A stretch of DNA of 64,000 nucleotides, from positions 120,846,162 through 120,910,161 of the forward strand of contig NC_081824.1 in NCBI RefSeq assembly GCF_030867095.1, written 5' to 3'. Numbering within the stretch: the stretch's first letter is position 1; every line of letters starts with the position of its first letter. The notes under the pieces were generated by a model that made no database searches, was not told the origin of the DNA, and saw only the letters and a list, made by a program, of their open reading frames with translations. This DNA is from Alligator mississippiensis. Lineage: Eukaryota; Chordata; Crocodylia; Alligatoridae. Of the stretch, positions 46,681 through 58,310 are shown one piece after another. The position numbers and the translations under genes were made by a program.

Positions 46681-47681
46681 ATGGCAGGAGGTGCAGGAAG
46701 CATATTGCTTTGCTCAGGCCCCACTGCTGTAGGGGGGCTGGGCAGATCCACTGCATGGCTGGGAGTCTCAGTGCTGTGGTGGGAAGGCTCTGCTTGACCT
46801 CTGTGGGAGCCAGGCACCTCTCTCGTCCTGACTACTTTCCCATGGTGGTGGGATCAGGATCCTGGCACAAGAGAGGTCTGCAGGCCTGCTCCATCTGCAG
46901 CCCCAGCCCCAGCCCCAACCCCTACCTGTGGGGGTGAGGTGAAGCCACAGCTCTACAGCTGGCCCTTTGTAGCTCAGCTGCATCTGCCCACCACCCCCTG
47001 CCCACAACTTGCTCCTTGCCAGCAGTTTCCTGCTTCAAAAGGGAAAATCTGGGTTTTTCTTCTTTAAAGGGGAAGATCCATAATTTTCCACATTTTTTTG
47101 TATGAAACAGAAAACCCAGATCCCTGGTAATCAGTCACTGAGGTTATCTTACACTTTGCCCCTCCACTGGGCTCCTGGACCCTTTTTGGTCCCACACATT
47201 CAGCCTCTTGTTAGGCTCTGGGGACCCTCTCTGGTCCTTCACTCTCAGCCCCTCAATAGGTTACAGGCCCCTGGCCTTTAATGGATTACAGGTCCAAGGC
47301 CTGGTCTCCCTCAGGTCTATCCATTCCAATACGTGGCCTCCCCAGATCTACTGCTTCCAAGGCCTGACTCCAACCCTTCCCTGGGTCTCTAGGAACCTCC
47401 TTTTCCCCTTAGTTCCTCCCCAAACCTCCAGACTGCTTCTTGCTTCCCTCCCTGTGTTGGCATTCCAGATCTGCAACACCTCTGCTGGGTGATGTTCCTT
47501 CACCAGCCTCATTATGTTACTTCTGGCTCATATCAGGACCTGGGTTTATATCCTCCCTAAGCCCAGCCTTCCTCCTGGGTCAGATGACTGCAATCAGCCC
47601 AGGCCACACCTGTAGGGTGTTGCAGCCATAGCTTGCTTGCCTTTAAAGTGTCAGGAGCACCAAGCCTTCTGCCACACTGGG

Positions 47682-48347
47682 GCATGCAGGGATGAAATCA
47701 GGGAGACCAAAATGAAACTGGAGTTATAGCTAGCAAGGGATATGAAAGCTCAAAGGGTAGTAATCAATGGCTTAGTGCCTAGCTGGCAGCCAGCGGAGTG
47801 TCCCAGGGGTTGGTCTTAGGGCCTATTTTTTCAACATCTTCATCAACAACTGGGAGGATGGGATGGAGTACACCCTCAGCAAGTTTGCTGATGACACCAA
47901 GCTGGGGGCAATAGTAGATATGCTGGAGGGTAGGGCCTCAACAAACTCAGAGACCTCAACAAATTGGATTATTGGACAAAAAGAAATCTCATGAGGTTCA
48001 ATAAAGACAAGATCAAAGTCCTGCACTTAGAACTGCTGTGTACCAGTACAGCCTGGGGAACAACTGGCTAAGCAGCAGCTTTGCAGAAAAGGACCTGGAC
48101 AATAAGATGAATATAAGCCAGCAGTGTGCCCTTGTTGTGAAGAAGGCCAATGGCAGACTGGGCTGCATTAGTAGGTGCATTGCCAGAAGATTGAAGGAAG
48201 TGATTATTCCCTTCTATTTGGTACTGGTAAGGCCACATCTGGAGTACTCTGCCAGTTTTTGGCTCCCCACTACAGAAAGGATGTAGACAAATTGGAGAGA
48301 GTCCAGCAGAGGGCAACAAAAATGGTTAGAGGGCTGGGGCACATGAC
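47682..48347 (+). pseudogene. CR1 reverse transcriptase fragment
   Basis: The reading includes [22 protein letters not shown] (catalytic FADD kept), then after a frameshift SSFAEKDLDNKMNISQQCALVVKKANGRLGCI and LVRPHLEYSASFW. Several indels disrupt it. The part after 48347 is moved downstream by the hAT insertion. Confidence 0.85.
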
Positions 48348-48663
48348 CAGGGTTCAAATTATGGGGGAGCTGGGGGGGGGGGCTGAGCCCCTCCATAAGA
48401 GATGAGAACCCCCCTATGGTCCAATCAGCACCCCTTCCCTCCCACCCCCGAACATCCCAGAGCCCATGTGCCACCACACACAGCCCCTGGCTCACCCCAC
48501 ACCTTTCCAAACAGCCCAGGCAGTGGTTGATGTGGTTCCTTCCAGCTGCCACCACCACTGGTCCTAGCCCTGCGGTACTGGTGGAGACCTGTGTATACAG
48601 CCTTGACCCTGGCCAATCATTTTTGCAGACCCCCCCAAGAGTTGAAGTGTAATTCAAGCCCTG
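48348..48663. mobile_element. hAT-like insertion with exact target duplication
   Basis: CACATGAC at 48340-48347 is repeated at 48664-48671, exact, and CR1 text continues with TTATGAGGAGAGG. The left end CAGGGTTCAAATTA and the reverse complement of the right end CAGGGCTTGAATTA are inverted. 316 bp, non-coding. Confidence 0.87.
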
Positions 48664-49078
48664 CACATGACTTATGAGGAGAGGCTGAGGGAACTGGGTT
48701 TATTTAGTTTGGTGAAGAGAAGAGTGAGAGGGGATTTAATAGCAGCCTTCAGCTGCCTGAAGGGTGGGTCCAAAGAAGATGGAGAGTGACTGTTCTCAGT
48801 GATGGCAGATGATAGAACAAGGAACAATGATCTCAAGTTGAAGCCAGGGAAATTTAGGTTAGATATTAGGAAGAACTTTCTCAAGAGAAGGGTAGTAAAG
48901 TACCAGAACAGGTTACACAGGGTGGTTGTAGGCTTTCCATTCTTGGAGGTTTTTAAGAGCTGCCTAGACAAAGCCTTGGCTGGGATGATCCAGTTGGTGA
49001 TGGTCAGGCTTTGAGCAGGACGTTGGACTAGATGACCTCCTGAGGTCCCAACCCTAATTTTCTCTTATTCTCTGATGA

Positions 49079-49782
49079 TTCTAATTACAACATTATCTTT
49101 AAGGGAGACAAGCAAATATTATTATGTTAATTTTTACAGTGAGGCTTAATAAACTGACCAAGCCAATGAAGGGAATCATTAACAAATAACTTCTGGACTC
49201 CCAGACCTATTCCCAGTGTCCCAGATCATGTTTCTTCAGGGAACTAAGAAACTTGCTGCACTGGCAGTTTACTTTTGTGACTTTGCTTTATTTTCTTCAC
49301 CTTCACACTAAAACAACCAAATGGTACCATTGCATTTTTGTGTGTGAAAGAGCAGCAGCAGGAAAACAACGTTCTCACACTCATGGATAAAAGTGCACAC
49401 ATGCCATTTGTTGTATTCTACACTTGGGTGTTTTTTTTCCCAGGACAATTTGGGATAAGATGGCATCACTATGTGCCATATTCACAAAGTGCTGATGGGC
49501 CAGTAGCAAAGGGACATGTATTAGAAATCTTATCTCTGTGGATAGGTTTATACACAATGTGATGGGAAAGTAAGAGGTTATTGAACTAAGCACTAATACA
49601 TATTGGATTTGCCTATATTTAGAGTCCTAGTGACTCTATTAAAAATGTTTGACCATGATAACTAATAAACTTGTGAATATTTACTCAAATCTAAGATGAG
49701 GTTTTTCTCCTTTCAGTCAGCATGAAGGAAACAGGCCCTCATCTTATAATCACATACAACAAACCCTCATTAAATACACTGC
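49079..49782. other. Intergenic DNA with one MITE trace
   Basis: ATTTACTCAAATCTAAGATG (49681) and CCTCATCTTATAATCAC (49738) form a short hairpin of the TACCGTATTTACTC-type family. Nothing else recognised. Confidence 0.4.
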
Positions 49783-50246
49783 GGGTGTGTCTACACATGC
49801 TTAAATTTAATGTGCAGTAAGTGGGAATAGGCTGGCATCTACACGTGCGGATGACCAGGGACTAAATTTAGTTCAGGTCAGAGCGGCCTGCCATGTGTTC
49901 CTGTGGCCACTGGGGGAGCTCCAGCCTCCGGGCACATGGCTGCCAGGCTTTAGACCCAAGTTGAAGCCAGAAGAGGCAGCCTGCTAGGAGCCCTGGGGCT
50001 GGGCTCTGGCCAGACCCCTAGTGCTGGGTAGACCCAGCAGGGAAGCCCCCTGGGTTACTGTGCAGTGCCCCCTGGGTTACATGTGCTTTACTGGGCAGTA
50101 TCTAATTGGGTGTATGATGCAGGTATCAAATTTGTGTTCAAGTCAGAGTAAGTCGCCATATTTACTGTTTAGTCTGGGTGTGCACGTGTAGACATGCCCA
50201 CTAATTTCTGTTACTCCATAGTAAATGCACATGTGTAGATGTGCCC
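49783..50246. mobile_element. MITE with GTCTACAC termini
   Basis: The left end GGGTGTGTCTACACATGC and the reverse complement of the right end, GGGCACATCTACACATGTGC, are inverted. A further copy (GCACGTGTAGACATGCCC) near 50181 suggests an internal or second end. The centre is GC-rich, with inverted CCTGG/CCAGG words. Non-coding. Confidence 0.65.
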
Positions 50247-51117
50247 AGTCTATCATTAAACTGCTGCCAAAAGCAGCATGTACTCAGTACTGGAAACCAG
50301 CTAAGTAGTTGATTAAATGCAGCCAACATTGAGCATGACTATAAAACACATGGCCCATATGGAGCATATATACTTCTGGGAACCTGTTTTTTTGTGTGGC
50401 CCTGAAAAATAACGGGCAGTTGCTCCCCCAGGAGGAAATGAGCATTGGATCCAGAGGCACTGCAAAACCAGGCTTGTACTCCTCAGTGCCAAAAATGCTG
50501 ATGGGAACCCACCACAAGAATAGACCAGGGCAGCCCATCTGAATAAGATATATGGTGGTGGCCATTACATGCAGTTCCCCTCAGCACCAACTCTTTTTAA
50601 AGTCACGGTGACCTACTATGCTGAATACATTTTGGCTTTCTTTTCATACTCACAGCTGAGCTGTGACTTTGTTTCCCGTTTCCAATTATTCTTGTTTCTT
50701 CACCAGCTTTTAATGTCTGGCAAACATAATTTAATGGGGCCCCAAACAATTCAGCCAGAATCCCTCTGTTGCCCCGTCTCTCAGCATGGCATGTTTAGTG
50801 TGGTCCTGCTTTCCATGAGGGGGAGCCAGACCAGACTACCCTGTGCTTTCCATGCATATAATTTTTTGGAGGAATCCAGGACTTATGAGCTGTGGGGTCA
50901 CCATAGCTTGAAATGCTGTTGGTTCTGCTGGTATCTGGCCCAATGGGCTCTATGGTAAATCATGAGCCTTTTGGCTTGGACTAAGACCATGCATAGCTTT
51001 TACTATGGAAGTGGTGCTTAAAAGTGTTTATGTAGTATCTGTGTTAAAACTTGCAGCCATTTCAAAATAGGTAAAATACATCAATGATACAGGAGACTCA
51101 TATATCAAAAATACATG

Positions 51118-51466
51118 AGTCTGGAAAAGCGCAGGCTCAAGGGAGACCTGGTGGCTACCTATAAGTATGCAAGGGGTGTTCATTAGGATCTGGGAGAACA
51201 TCTGTTCACCAGAGCAGCCCAAAGAAAAACAAGGACAAACGGTCATAAATTCCTACAAGATTGTTTTAGGCTGGACATAAGAAAAAATGTCTTTACTGTC
51301 TGAGCCCCCATGATCTGGAATAGGTGTTGCAGGCAAAAAATGCTTGGATGCTTATCTTGCTGGGGTCCTTTGACCCTAGCTGACTTCCTGCCCCTGGGGC
51401 AGGGGGCTGGACTTGATGATCTTTGAGGTCCCTTCCAGCCCTAATGTCTATGAATCTATGAATTCT
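51118..51466 (+). mobile_element. CR1 LINE 3' end
   Basis: The reading starts with LEKRRLKGDLVATYKYA and continues through a broken frame to a 3' UTR with GGACTTGATGATCTTTGAGG, CCCTTCCAGCCCTAATG and the tail TCTATGAATCTATGAATTC. This tail type is common in crocodilian CR1. It is a severely 5'-truncated copy. Confidence 0.88.
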
Positions 51467-51469
51467 GGA

Positions 51470-54400
51470 TAAACTAAGTCAATGGGTACACGCAGTAATT
51501 TGCCTACATGGTAAATTATGTTTATTTCAAGGTCACTGTTTTCAAATTTGGTCCTCACTATGTGCCCAGGGAGAGCAGGGTCTGATAGTAAGGAGGGTGG
51601 TGAAGAAATGACTGCAGGGGGAAGATGGTTGGGGGAGAAGAGAGGAGACTACCTTTCCCCATAGAATCTTCTTCTCTGCTGTAGCAGTGGAAGGGGGAGA
51701 AATTCAAGGCAAACCTTCAATAATTAGATTCTATACCTGGAAAATTATAATACATTCATAAATTTTCCATATAGAAACTCTAAGTACTGGGGGGTCATCT
51801 TCTAGTCAAGGTCACCTTATATTTGAGTAAATACGGTAATCCTTGTGGCTGTGCCATTTCGGTTTGTTTTTATTCCAGAATTATTTTTTTCTAGCAATTG
51901 TTTTCTTGGAATTTTATTCATTTTTTATATTTTTGTTTGACTCCTCAGAGGTGTCATTGTGGTTCATTATTGATTCTGTTTCATATTAAGCATTAATATC
52001 CATTATTTATACCTATAAGAATGATTGCCTTGGGCAAACTCTTACCTCAATGTGACATCATTGACTTTATTGGAATTACACCATTGATTAATTTAGCCCT
52101 TTACATGCTTGCCTCAGAAGGTGATGGGAATAAATAGGAAAAATTAAGGGAAAAAGAGGGACAATACATGGTATTGTGGTACATAAATATTTCCAGCTGA
52201 TTGTTTTCTCCCAGGACATAGAGTAGTTCTATGAGTGTCAGAAATGATTAGCTAAAGTACATTGTACCTAATTAATTCCCCCCAAAGAGGAGAAGCTCAC
52301 TCCCATTGAATTTAATGTCAAAACTCACATCGACTTTAATTAGGGCAGGATCATGCCCCTACCCTGAAATCATGCATTTCCTGTTGGTGACTTTCTACTA
52401 AATGCCCAAAACACCATTTATTCCATACTAGGATTAACAGAATTTATTTTCATAGTTGAAACTGGAATATCTTTGTCCATATCCAACATCTATAATTCAA
52501 GATAAAATGTGCTTTATGCAACCTGGATGAATGCTCTTTTATTTTTAATATTTGAAAAAGATACTATGAGCTGCTTCTTTTTTAAAAAAAAAGTATATAT
52601 GTTAATTAAAATTATCCAGTTTTAATAAAGTGTCCTTTAAATAATATGTTTTGAGTTAAAGATACTTAAAAATATAAGAGGTTTATATGCCACTGATGAT
52701 GTTTATAAGGTTTTTGTTTGTTTGTTTTTAAAGAAAGGAATAAACTAATTAAATTTTTAACCATGCAAGTAGTATAACTATATCATGAAACAGCTTATAC
52801 ATGATGGTCAAATGCACAATGTAAACGAACCACAAAGAGACAGACAATTTTTTGCTAAGTCCTTTCAGTTATAACAGTCTCTAGGTGTTATTATAAACCA
52901 ATTTAGATATAAGTTTTTGTACTTGTAACAGAAATGTGATTTTCAAGTTGACCCTTTTAAGGCTAAATAGCCTGAAGCTAATTCACCCATTTTGCTTCAA
53001 AAGAGATCTGCCAGAAGAGAGGGAGAGGCATAAGCAGGCATAAGTATTTAATAATGATTGAATCTTTGATTTTTTTTCCAGGCACAGCAGAAAATTATGT
53101 TTCTACAAGTGGTCAGCTATAGCAGGGTTACAATACAAGATCTTATAGTCGTTACTTAACAAAACTCTGATTGAGACAAACAGTTTTGCCTGAGTAAGAC
53201 CTACAGGATTAGAACCATCATTTTCAGCTTTACAACTGTCCTTTTATTGTAGCAGTGAATACAATTTGGGTAGCACTATAACCCTTACTAGGTTAATATG
53301 AATGAAAAAGATCTTTAATGTGTAGTATAATGAGGTGTTCAAATAACCAGTTTTCACTTAATGTGAAGAATTCATTTAACTTAAAAGCTACATTTTAAAT
53401 ACCTATTAGTACAACATGAAATTCAGACAGCCAAATCTCATTGACTAGATTTTGTTTGAATATGTTTTAAAACAGCTGCTTTAACTTCATTAGATTACTT
53501 TAATGTCTAGTGAGTAGCCATTATAAGATACCTTTTGTATAATAGATTAACTTTGCATAGAGAAGCTGTATGATATGAAGTACAGTGCTTCTTCTGACTA
53601 GCTTATTTTTAGAATGGAAGGCAGACGCATGCAAATAATCTGCACTAGACTTAATAGGCTAAATCTCAAGGTCTTTCATAGTGTGGACCTCACCTTCATT
53701 GACAGTTTGTTTAGCGGAAACTTCCCTTACCATTTGCCACATGCCGTCCCATTCCCAATATACCTGTCTCACTTGTGACCATATAAGATTCTTTTGGTAG
53801 CTCTAGCAATTTTTACAAGGTCAAATAATAGTACAAAGGTATGCAGGTATATATTCGTAGCTGTCTTTAATGTGTTTTGTCCTTTCTTGGGAAAGGAAAA
53901 AAAAGGCCTCACATTATCTCCTTTTGCTACTCATTTATCTCTTTCTCCCATCTGTTGTTTCAGCTGGAGACAAAAGGAATCTGATCCAGTGCCACATGAC
54001 CTACTAGACCTCCAAAAACTACCAGCTAGTGGTCTGAATAACACCAGTGACTACATTTGGGGAACCTCTGGGATAGATGTTTGTGATATTGGTGGTTACA
54101 GACAGAAGAGCAACATTTCTTTTCTTTCCGTAGCCAAATAACTGGATTCAGGATCCAACCAATGAAGAGTAAAATGCTTAGTAACATAACAGTAATTGGG
54201 ACTGTAAGTGCTGAGTACTGGAAGGACCTCTGGTCTGTAACGATTTAATACACATGACAAGTTCTGTTTGAAAACCTGGATAAAATCAGGAAAACCCAAA
54301 GTTAAAATAAAAGGAAAACTCCAATCTACAGTTAAATATAAATCTTATTTCGTACCACATTTAAAGAACAAACCTCCAATTTTAGTGCCAGTTTTTGAAT

Positions 54401-56892
54401 ACAGAACGGACTAAACCCAGAACAGAAGATGTATGTATTTTGTGCTGATAAACAGCTATTTGTATGCAAATTGGACTTTTTGGTTATTCTACTGTCCAGC
54501 TGCAATTACCTTAAAAAATATGGCTGACAATTAAGTAGCTTTTCATTTATAACATGCCCTAAACTGGACTTGATACGCCCAAAGGAGCCTCATTTTGGCT
54601 GTGATGATATAATTAGCTTCTTTTGTCATGATTGTAAGGTCAGAAGATGCACCAGCACTTTCTGTTGGTCTTCTTGTTGAGTTAAATAAGAAGTTCCTAC
54701 CATCATGATACCAGTCATTTAAATTTATGAATCACTTAAAATATCTGTACTTTCCCATTCTTTATCCAAGAATGTATAGTTTGCCTTACTGTTTTGAGAC
54801 TATGCTCATAATGTAGTACCTCCCACCCCAGCAATTAAACACTGTTTGCTAAAACCATTGCTTGTGAATGTCTTTCAAACTGACAACTCTGTATCAATAA
54901 GGTTACCATGTGCCGGGTCTAGTCTTCTTTTTATAGTGTTGTGCTAAAACTTCCTACTGACTTTACTCTGCACCAGGGTAGGCTGCATGACCAACTGCAT
55001 ATCCTAGATTCCATCACCATATCCCAACTACGTATGTACCTATGTAGCCATTATATGTGGGGTACTATATATTGTCTTCCAATTCTGCAAAACCCCTTAA
55101 ATATGTATATTTTTTGACATTTTAAAATCACGTTTTAAACACTTAGGCCTAAATCCTTCTAAAGAATTGTCTAGACTTATCTTCACTGCAGCATTAATTC
55201 AAGTTATAATTCAAAGGTTGCATCTAACTCAAGTCCCACCCACACACCCAATTCCTTAACTCTTAGGTAGTGATACTTTTACCTTGAGTTTCTTAGCCTA
55301 TATGTCTACACTTAAAAAAAGGCAAAGGAAGGGAAGGGTGCTCTTAATTTGGGTTGCCTTCTGTTAGCTAATTTCAGTTAACACAGCAGCAAAGACAAGA
55401 CATTTCAGGTGTTCAGTGGAAGTGCTACTCCCGGATTCCTTCTATAGACTTGATTCTGAGCTGCTGATCCAAAGTTATCTTGTTGTTGCTGCTGTTTTAG
55501 TTTAGGTGGGCTAACTCAGATTAGCCAATTTGCATTATGTACATACCTGTCTTTTTTGCAATGTTGACATCCATTTAGAGGGTAAAGGCTAAAGTTCAGG
55601 GTAGTGACAACTGTTAGTCTGTAACGCAATTACCCTGCAGTTTGCAAACAGGCTAGTTGTACTTGAGTGATGCTAGCTTGCTAGTACCTTCCTTAGTCTC
55701 CCAGGGCATTTATACACATACTTTTTCACGCTGTGAAATGTGCCCAGAAAGGACAGGTATGTTCTCCTGCAATTAAAGAATACATAGAGCACCTCAGCTA
55801 GCTGCAGTAAAGGAACCATGGGATGTCTTTCCAGAAGTCTATGCACCACACATGAGTGCAATGGCATTTTAGTCAGAGCAGCTCCAGAGTTATTTCTCGG
55901 TGTGGCTGCTCTGATTTCAGTCAAGTCAGTGAAGCATACCTTCTGTTACATGGTACATTAATGAAAAATCCACTTTAGGAGTCATCTGCCCATCTGCAGA
56001 CACAGCTCTGCCCAAGGTCATTAGCAAACAAACTGATATACAGGAGACTTCGTTGCAATGCACGTGTAGATGCTGACGGGGCTGGCCGGGGCATGAGGGT
56101 GCTTCAGTGCAGGGGCTGCCTGTTGGGGAGCTATGACAATTTACACCAACTTAGGATCTGCCTCCCCAGTGTTGACAATGCTTTAACATTTCACAATTAA
56201 CTCCTCTTTAAAGGTGATACTGAAATAGGAGGTCATCTCCACTTGCATAATATACCCCTGATTCTACCATGACTTTCTTACATCTGCTAATTGGTTTGAT
56301 AGCATTCCTTTAATATTCTGAAGTAGGAACCATTTAGATCCAACAATTTGTTTATGTTCATAGCATGTCTGAGCCCAGTGTGGATGGGCACCAACATCTT
56401 CATCTCTTACTTCTATGCATACGCTCAAAGCATAATTTTCCAGCGTATTCATCAGCTGCTTATGTTAATGATGAGCTTGGGGAAAAAAACCCCTTTCATT
56501 CAGCTACTCAGCAATTCTTATATCCTATGTCAAGGTCTCCTCTGCTTCAGTTTTCAGTAGTCCTACATCATATTATTTTCAGCTACTATACCCTTTACGC
56601 ATTTTTTGTCTCAGTGCCTTTTCCTTAGTATGCCCTGGATAATTAATTGAAATGAGTCTTTTTTTTCCTTTCAGCATCTCCTTGCTACTCTTCTACTCTT
56701 TATAGTTTTCTCTTTGGATAATGTTCCTCTCTTTGGTAAGCCAAGGTGACTGGATTGTGCTCTTTGGGTGAATTTCTGTTTTACTTTGTGGGCCTAAATT
56801 GTACTGTTCCAGTTGCATACATGGTGCTTTTGGCCCTTCAGTACGGGTTGTGATTTTATTATTCCTGTGGATACGTAAGCATGTGTATAGAG
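51470..56892. other. AT-rich, repeat-poor intergenic DNA
   Basis: A TATTTGAGTAAATACGGTA end fragment lies at about 51821-51839, and MITE-like words (ATTTATACACATAC at 55709; CACGTGTAGATGC at 56060) occur. From about 51840 to 55600 I recognise no repeat or gene, and open frames are short. This is a candidate stretch for conserved regulatory DNA. Confidence 0.4.
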
Positions 56893-57645
56893 CAGGGGCA
56901 GGCCAAGTCTACCCAGCAGTGGACTCCATTTCCCAGCAGCCCCTGTCCACGTGGCTGGGGCCAGCTTCCAAGCAGACCCTAGCAGCACCTGCTCTGTGAC
57001 AGTGCGGGGCCAGGGTTTCCATGGAGACCAGCCCCAGCAGTGCTGGCAGGCAACAGCGGCACCAGCCTCTTCCTGGTGGGGAGGCTGAGAGAGATTTGGG
57101 GGGGCTGTGCTGTGGGCGGGAGTGGGGTGGACTCAGCGGCCGCTGGTTGTGTTGGGCAGGTAGTGGTGGCAGCAGCAGTGCTCTTGGGAGGGGCAGCTAT
57201 GGGGAACTTTGGGGTGGCTATAGCCCCCCCAAACCTCTCTTAGCACTGCCCCTGCTGGCAGGGCATGTGGAGGGCAGGGAGCTGCTCCGAAGCTGGGCTG
57301 GGATCTTGCAATGGTGACAGCGTGGGCCAGAGCCAGGACAGAGACAGGGCAGAGCCGCAATATGCTGCCTGCATGTCCCTGCCCGAGGTGTGCAGGCTGC
57401 AGATCGTGGCTCTGCCCTGGCTCTGGACCACGCTGTCACTGTTGCAAGATCCCAGCCTGGCTCTGGAGCAGCTCTATGCCCTGCCAGTGCTGCTGGGGAC
57501 AGTCTCCATAGAAACCCCGGCCTCACACTATCACAATATGGCTGATTCTGGGGTCTCCGTGGAAACAAGCCCAAGCCACACAGGCAGGGGCTGCTGGAAA
57601 ATGGAGTTGGGCCACCGGCCTGATCCACCATTTTGCCCACCCCTG
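56893..57645. mobile_element. Foldback hAT-like element
   Basis: The left end CAGGGGCAGGCCAA and the reverse complement of the right end CAGGGGTGGGCAAA are inverted. The flanks GTATAGAG (56885-56892) and GTATAGGG (57646-57653) match at 7 of 8. Long arms are present. GTTTCCATGGAGACCAGCCC (57016) pairs with GGACAGTCTCCATAGAAACC (57497). GGGATCTTGCAATGGTGACA (57300) pairs with TGTCACTGTTGCAAGATCCC (57434). The left arm has an extra GC-rich block at about 57060-57240. No transposase. Confidence 0.8.
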
Positions 57646-57749
57646 GTATAGGGTGAACATGTGCAGTAGGCTATGCACTGACAGGGCTGGTATGTGCACA
57701 CGTGTGTAGAAGTCTGGAGAAAAAAAGGAGGGCCATCCCATATTTTAGC

Positions 57750-58310
57750 TCTGATACCTGAATGGCTACTACAGTTGCCCAGGGAGCTGAGTTCTAGGCC
57801 CTAAGCTGCCTAGAAGGGGCTTGACCCTGTACCTCTCTGACTTCCCAGAACAGTGCTCAGTCACAGGGAAGGCATTACCAGGTCCCTTCTGCTGCTAAAG
57901 TGTCTCTTTTGCTGCTAAACAATTGCACCTTACATTTAAGTCATTGAAAAGATAGGAGACTAGTATAGACGTTTCTGTTGTGTGGGAAGCAAAGACCAAG
58001 GTTAGAGTCAAGAGCCTACTCCCCTCCAGAGGATCATCCATCTCACTGCGGTACACATTCTCTAGCCTGTTTATTGCATCTTGTTTCACATATCTCCCTC
58101 TCTTGGCATCCCTGGGGGCCAGCTTCAAAAAGAGTGCGGGAGAAGAACCTGGCTAAGTCTTGCCTATAGCCTATGGGTTAGAGCACTGTCCGGGAAAGTC
58201 AGACAGACACGTATTCAAACCCTCTCTGGGAGAGAGTGACCTAGAACCTGGGCCTCTGGCTTTGTATCAACCACTTAGCAACTGGGGCTAAAAAACAACA
58301 TTACAGTTGT
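57750..58310. repeat. tRNA-derived SINE-like fragments
   Basis: CTATGGGTTAGAGCACTG (58169) with ATTCAAACCC (58214) looks like tRNA-type A and B boxes. A similar but weaker block lies at 57760-57860. No clear ends. Confidence 0.4.

Larger units (their letters stand above)
44794..47126. mobile_element. 2.3-kb foldback DNA transposon (CAGGGATCCTGG termini)
   Basis: The left tip CAGGGATCCTGGTTTTCT and the reverse complement of the right tip CAGGGATCTGGGTTTTCT match. The flanks ATAATCAC (44786-44793) and GTAATCAG (47127-47134) match at 6 of 8. The arms are inverted over most of their length. GACCTCTCCTGTATCTGGAT (about 45393) pairs with ATCAGGATCCTGGCACAAGAG (about 46852). GAGACTCCCAGCTGCATG (about 45729) pairs with CATGGCTGGGAGTCTCAG (about 46753). 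The centre is near 46165. No transposase. Two smaller MITEs lie inside. Confidence 0.75.
44531..47676 (+). mobile_element. Solo LTR inserted in CR1, itself interrupted
   Basis: The LTR starts TGTAACAGGGCACC and ends TTCTGCCACA. The target CTCAG (44526-44530) is repeated as CTGGG (47677-47681), after which CR1 continues with GCATGCAGG exactly as expected. Without the 2.3-kb foldback inside (44794-47126), the LTR is about 0.8 kb, with a TTTATAT box near 47549. No internal retroviral genes are present, so it is a solo LTR. The family is unknown. Confidence 0.65.
43222..49078 (+). mobile_element. CR1 LINE copy broken into four parts by three insertions
   Basis: The CR1 parts are 43222-43767 (endonuclease), 44157-44530 (end of endonuclease and linker), 47677-48347 (linker and reverse transcriptase) and 48664-49078 (C-terminus and 3' UTR). 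Each break has a readable target duplication, and the CR1 text resumes exactly at the next base. The copy is 5'-truncated and ends GACTAGATGACCTCCTGAG...TTATTCTCTGATGATTCT. All coding parts carry stops or indels. Confidence 0.87.
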
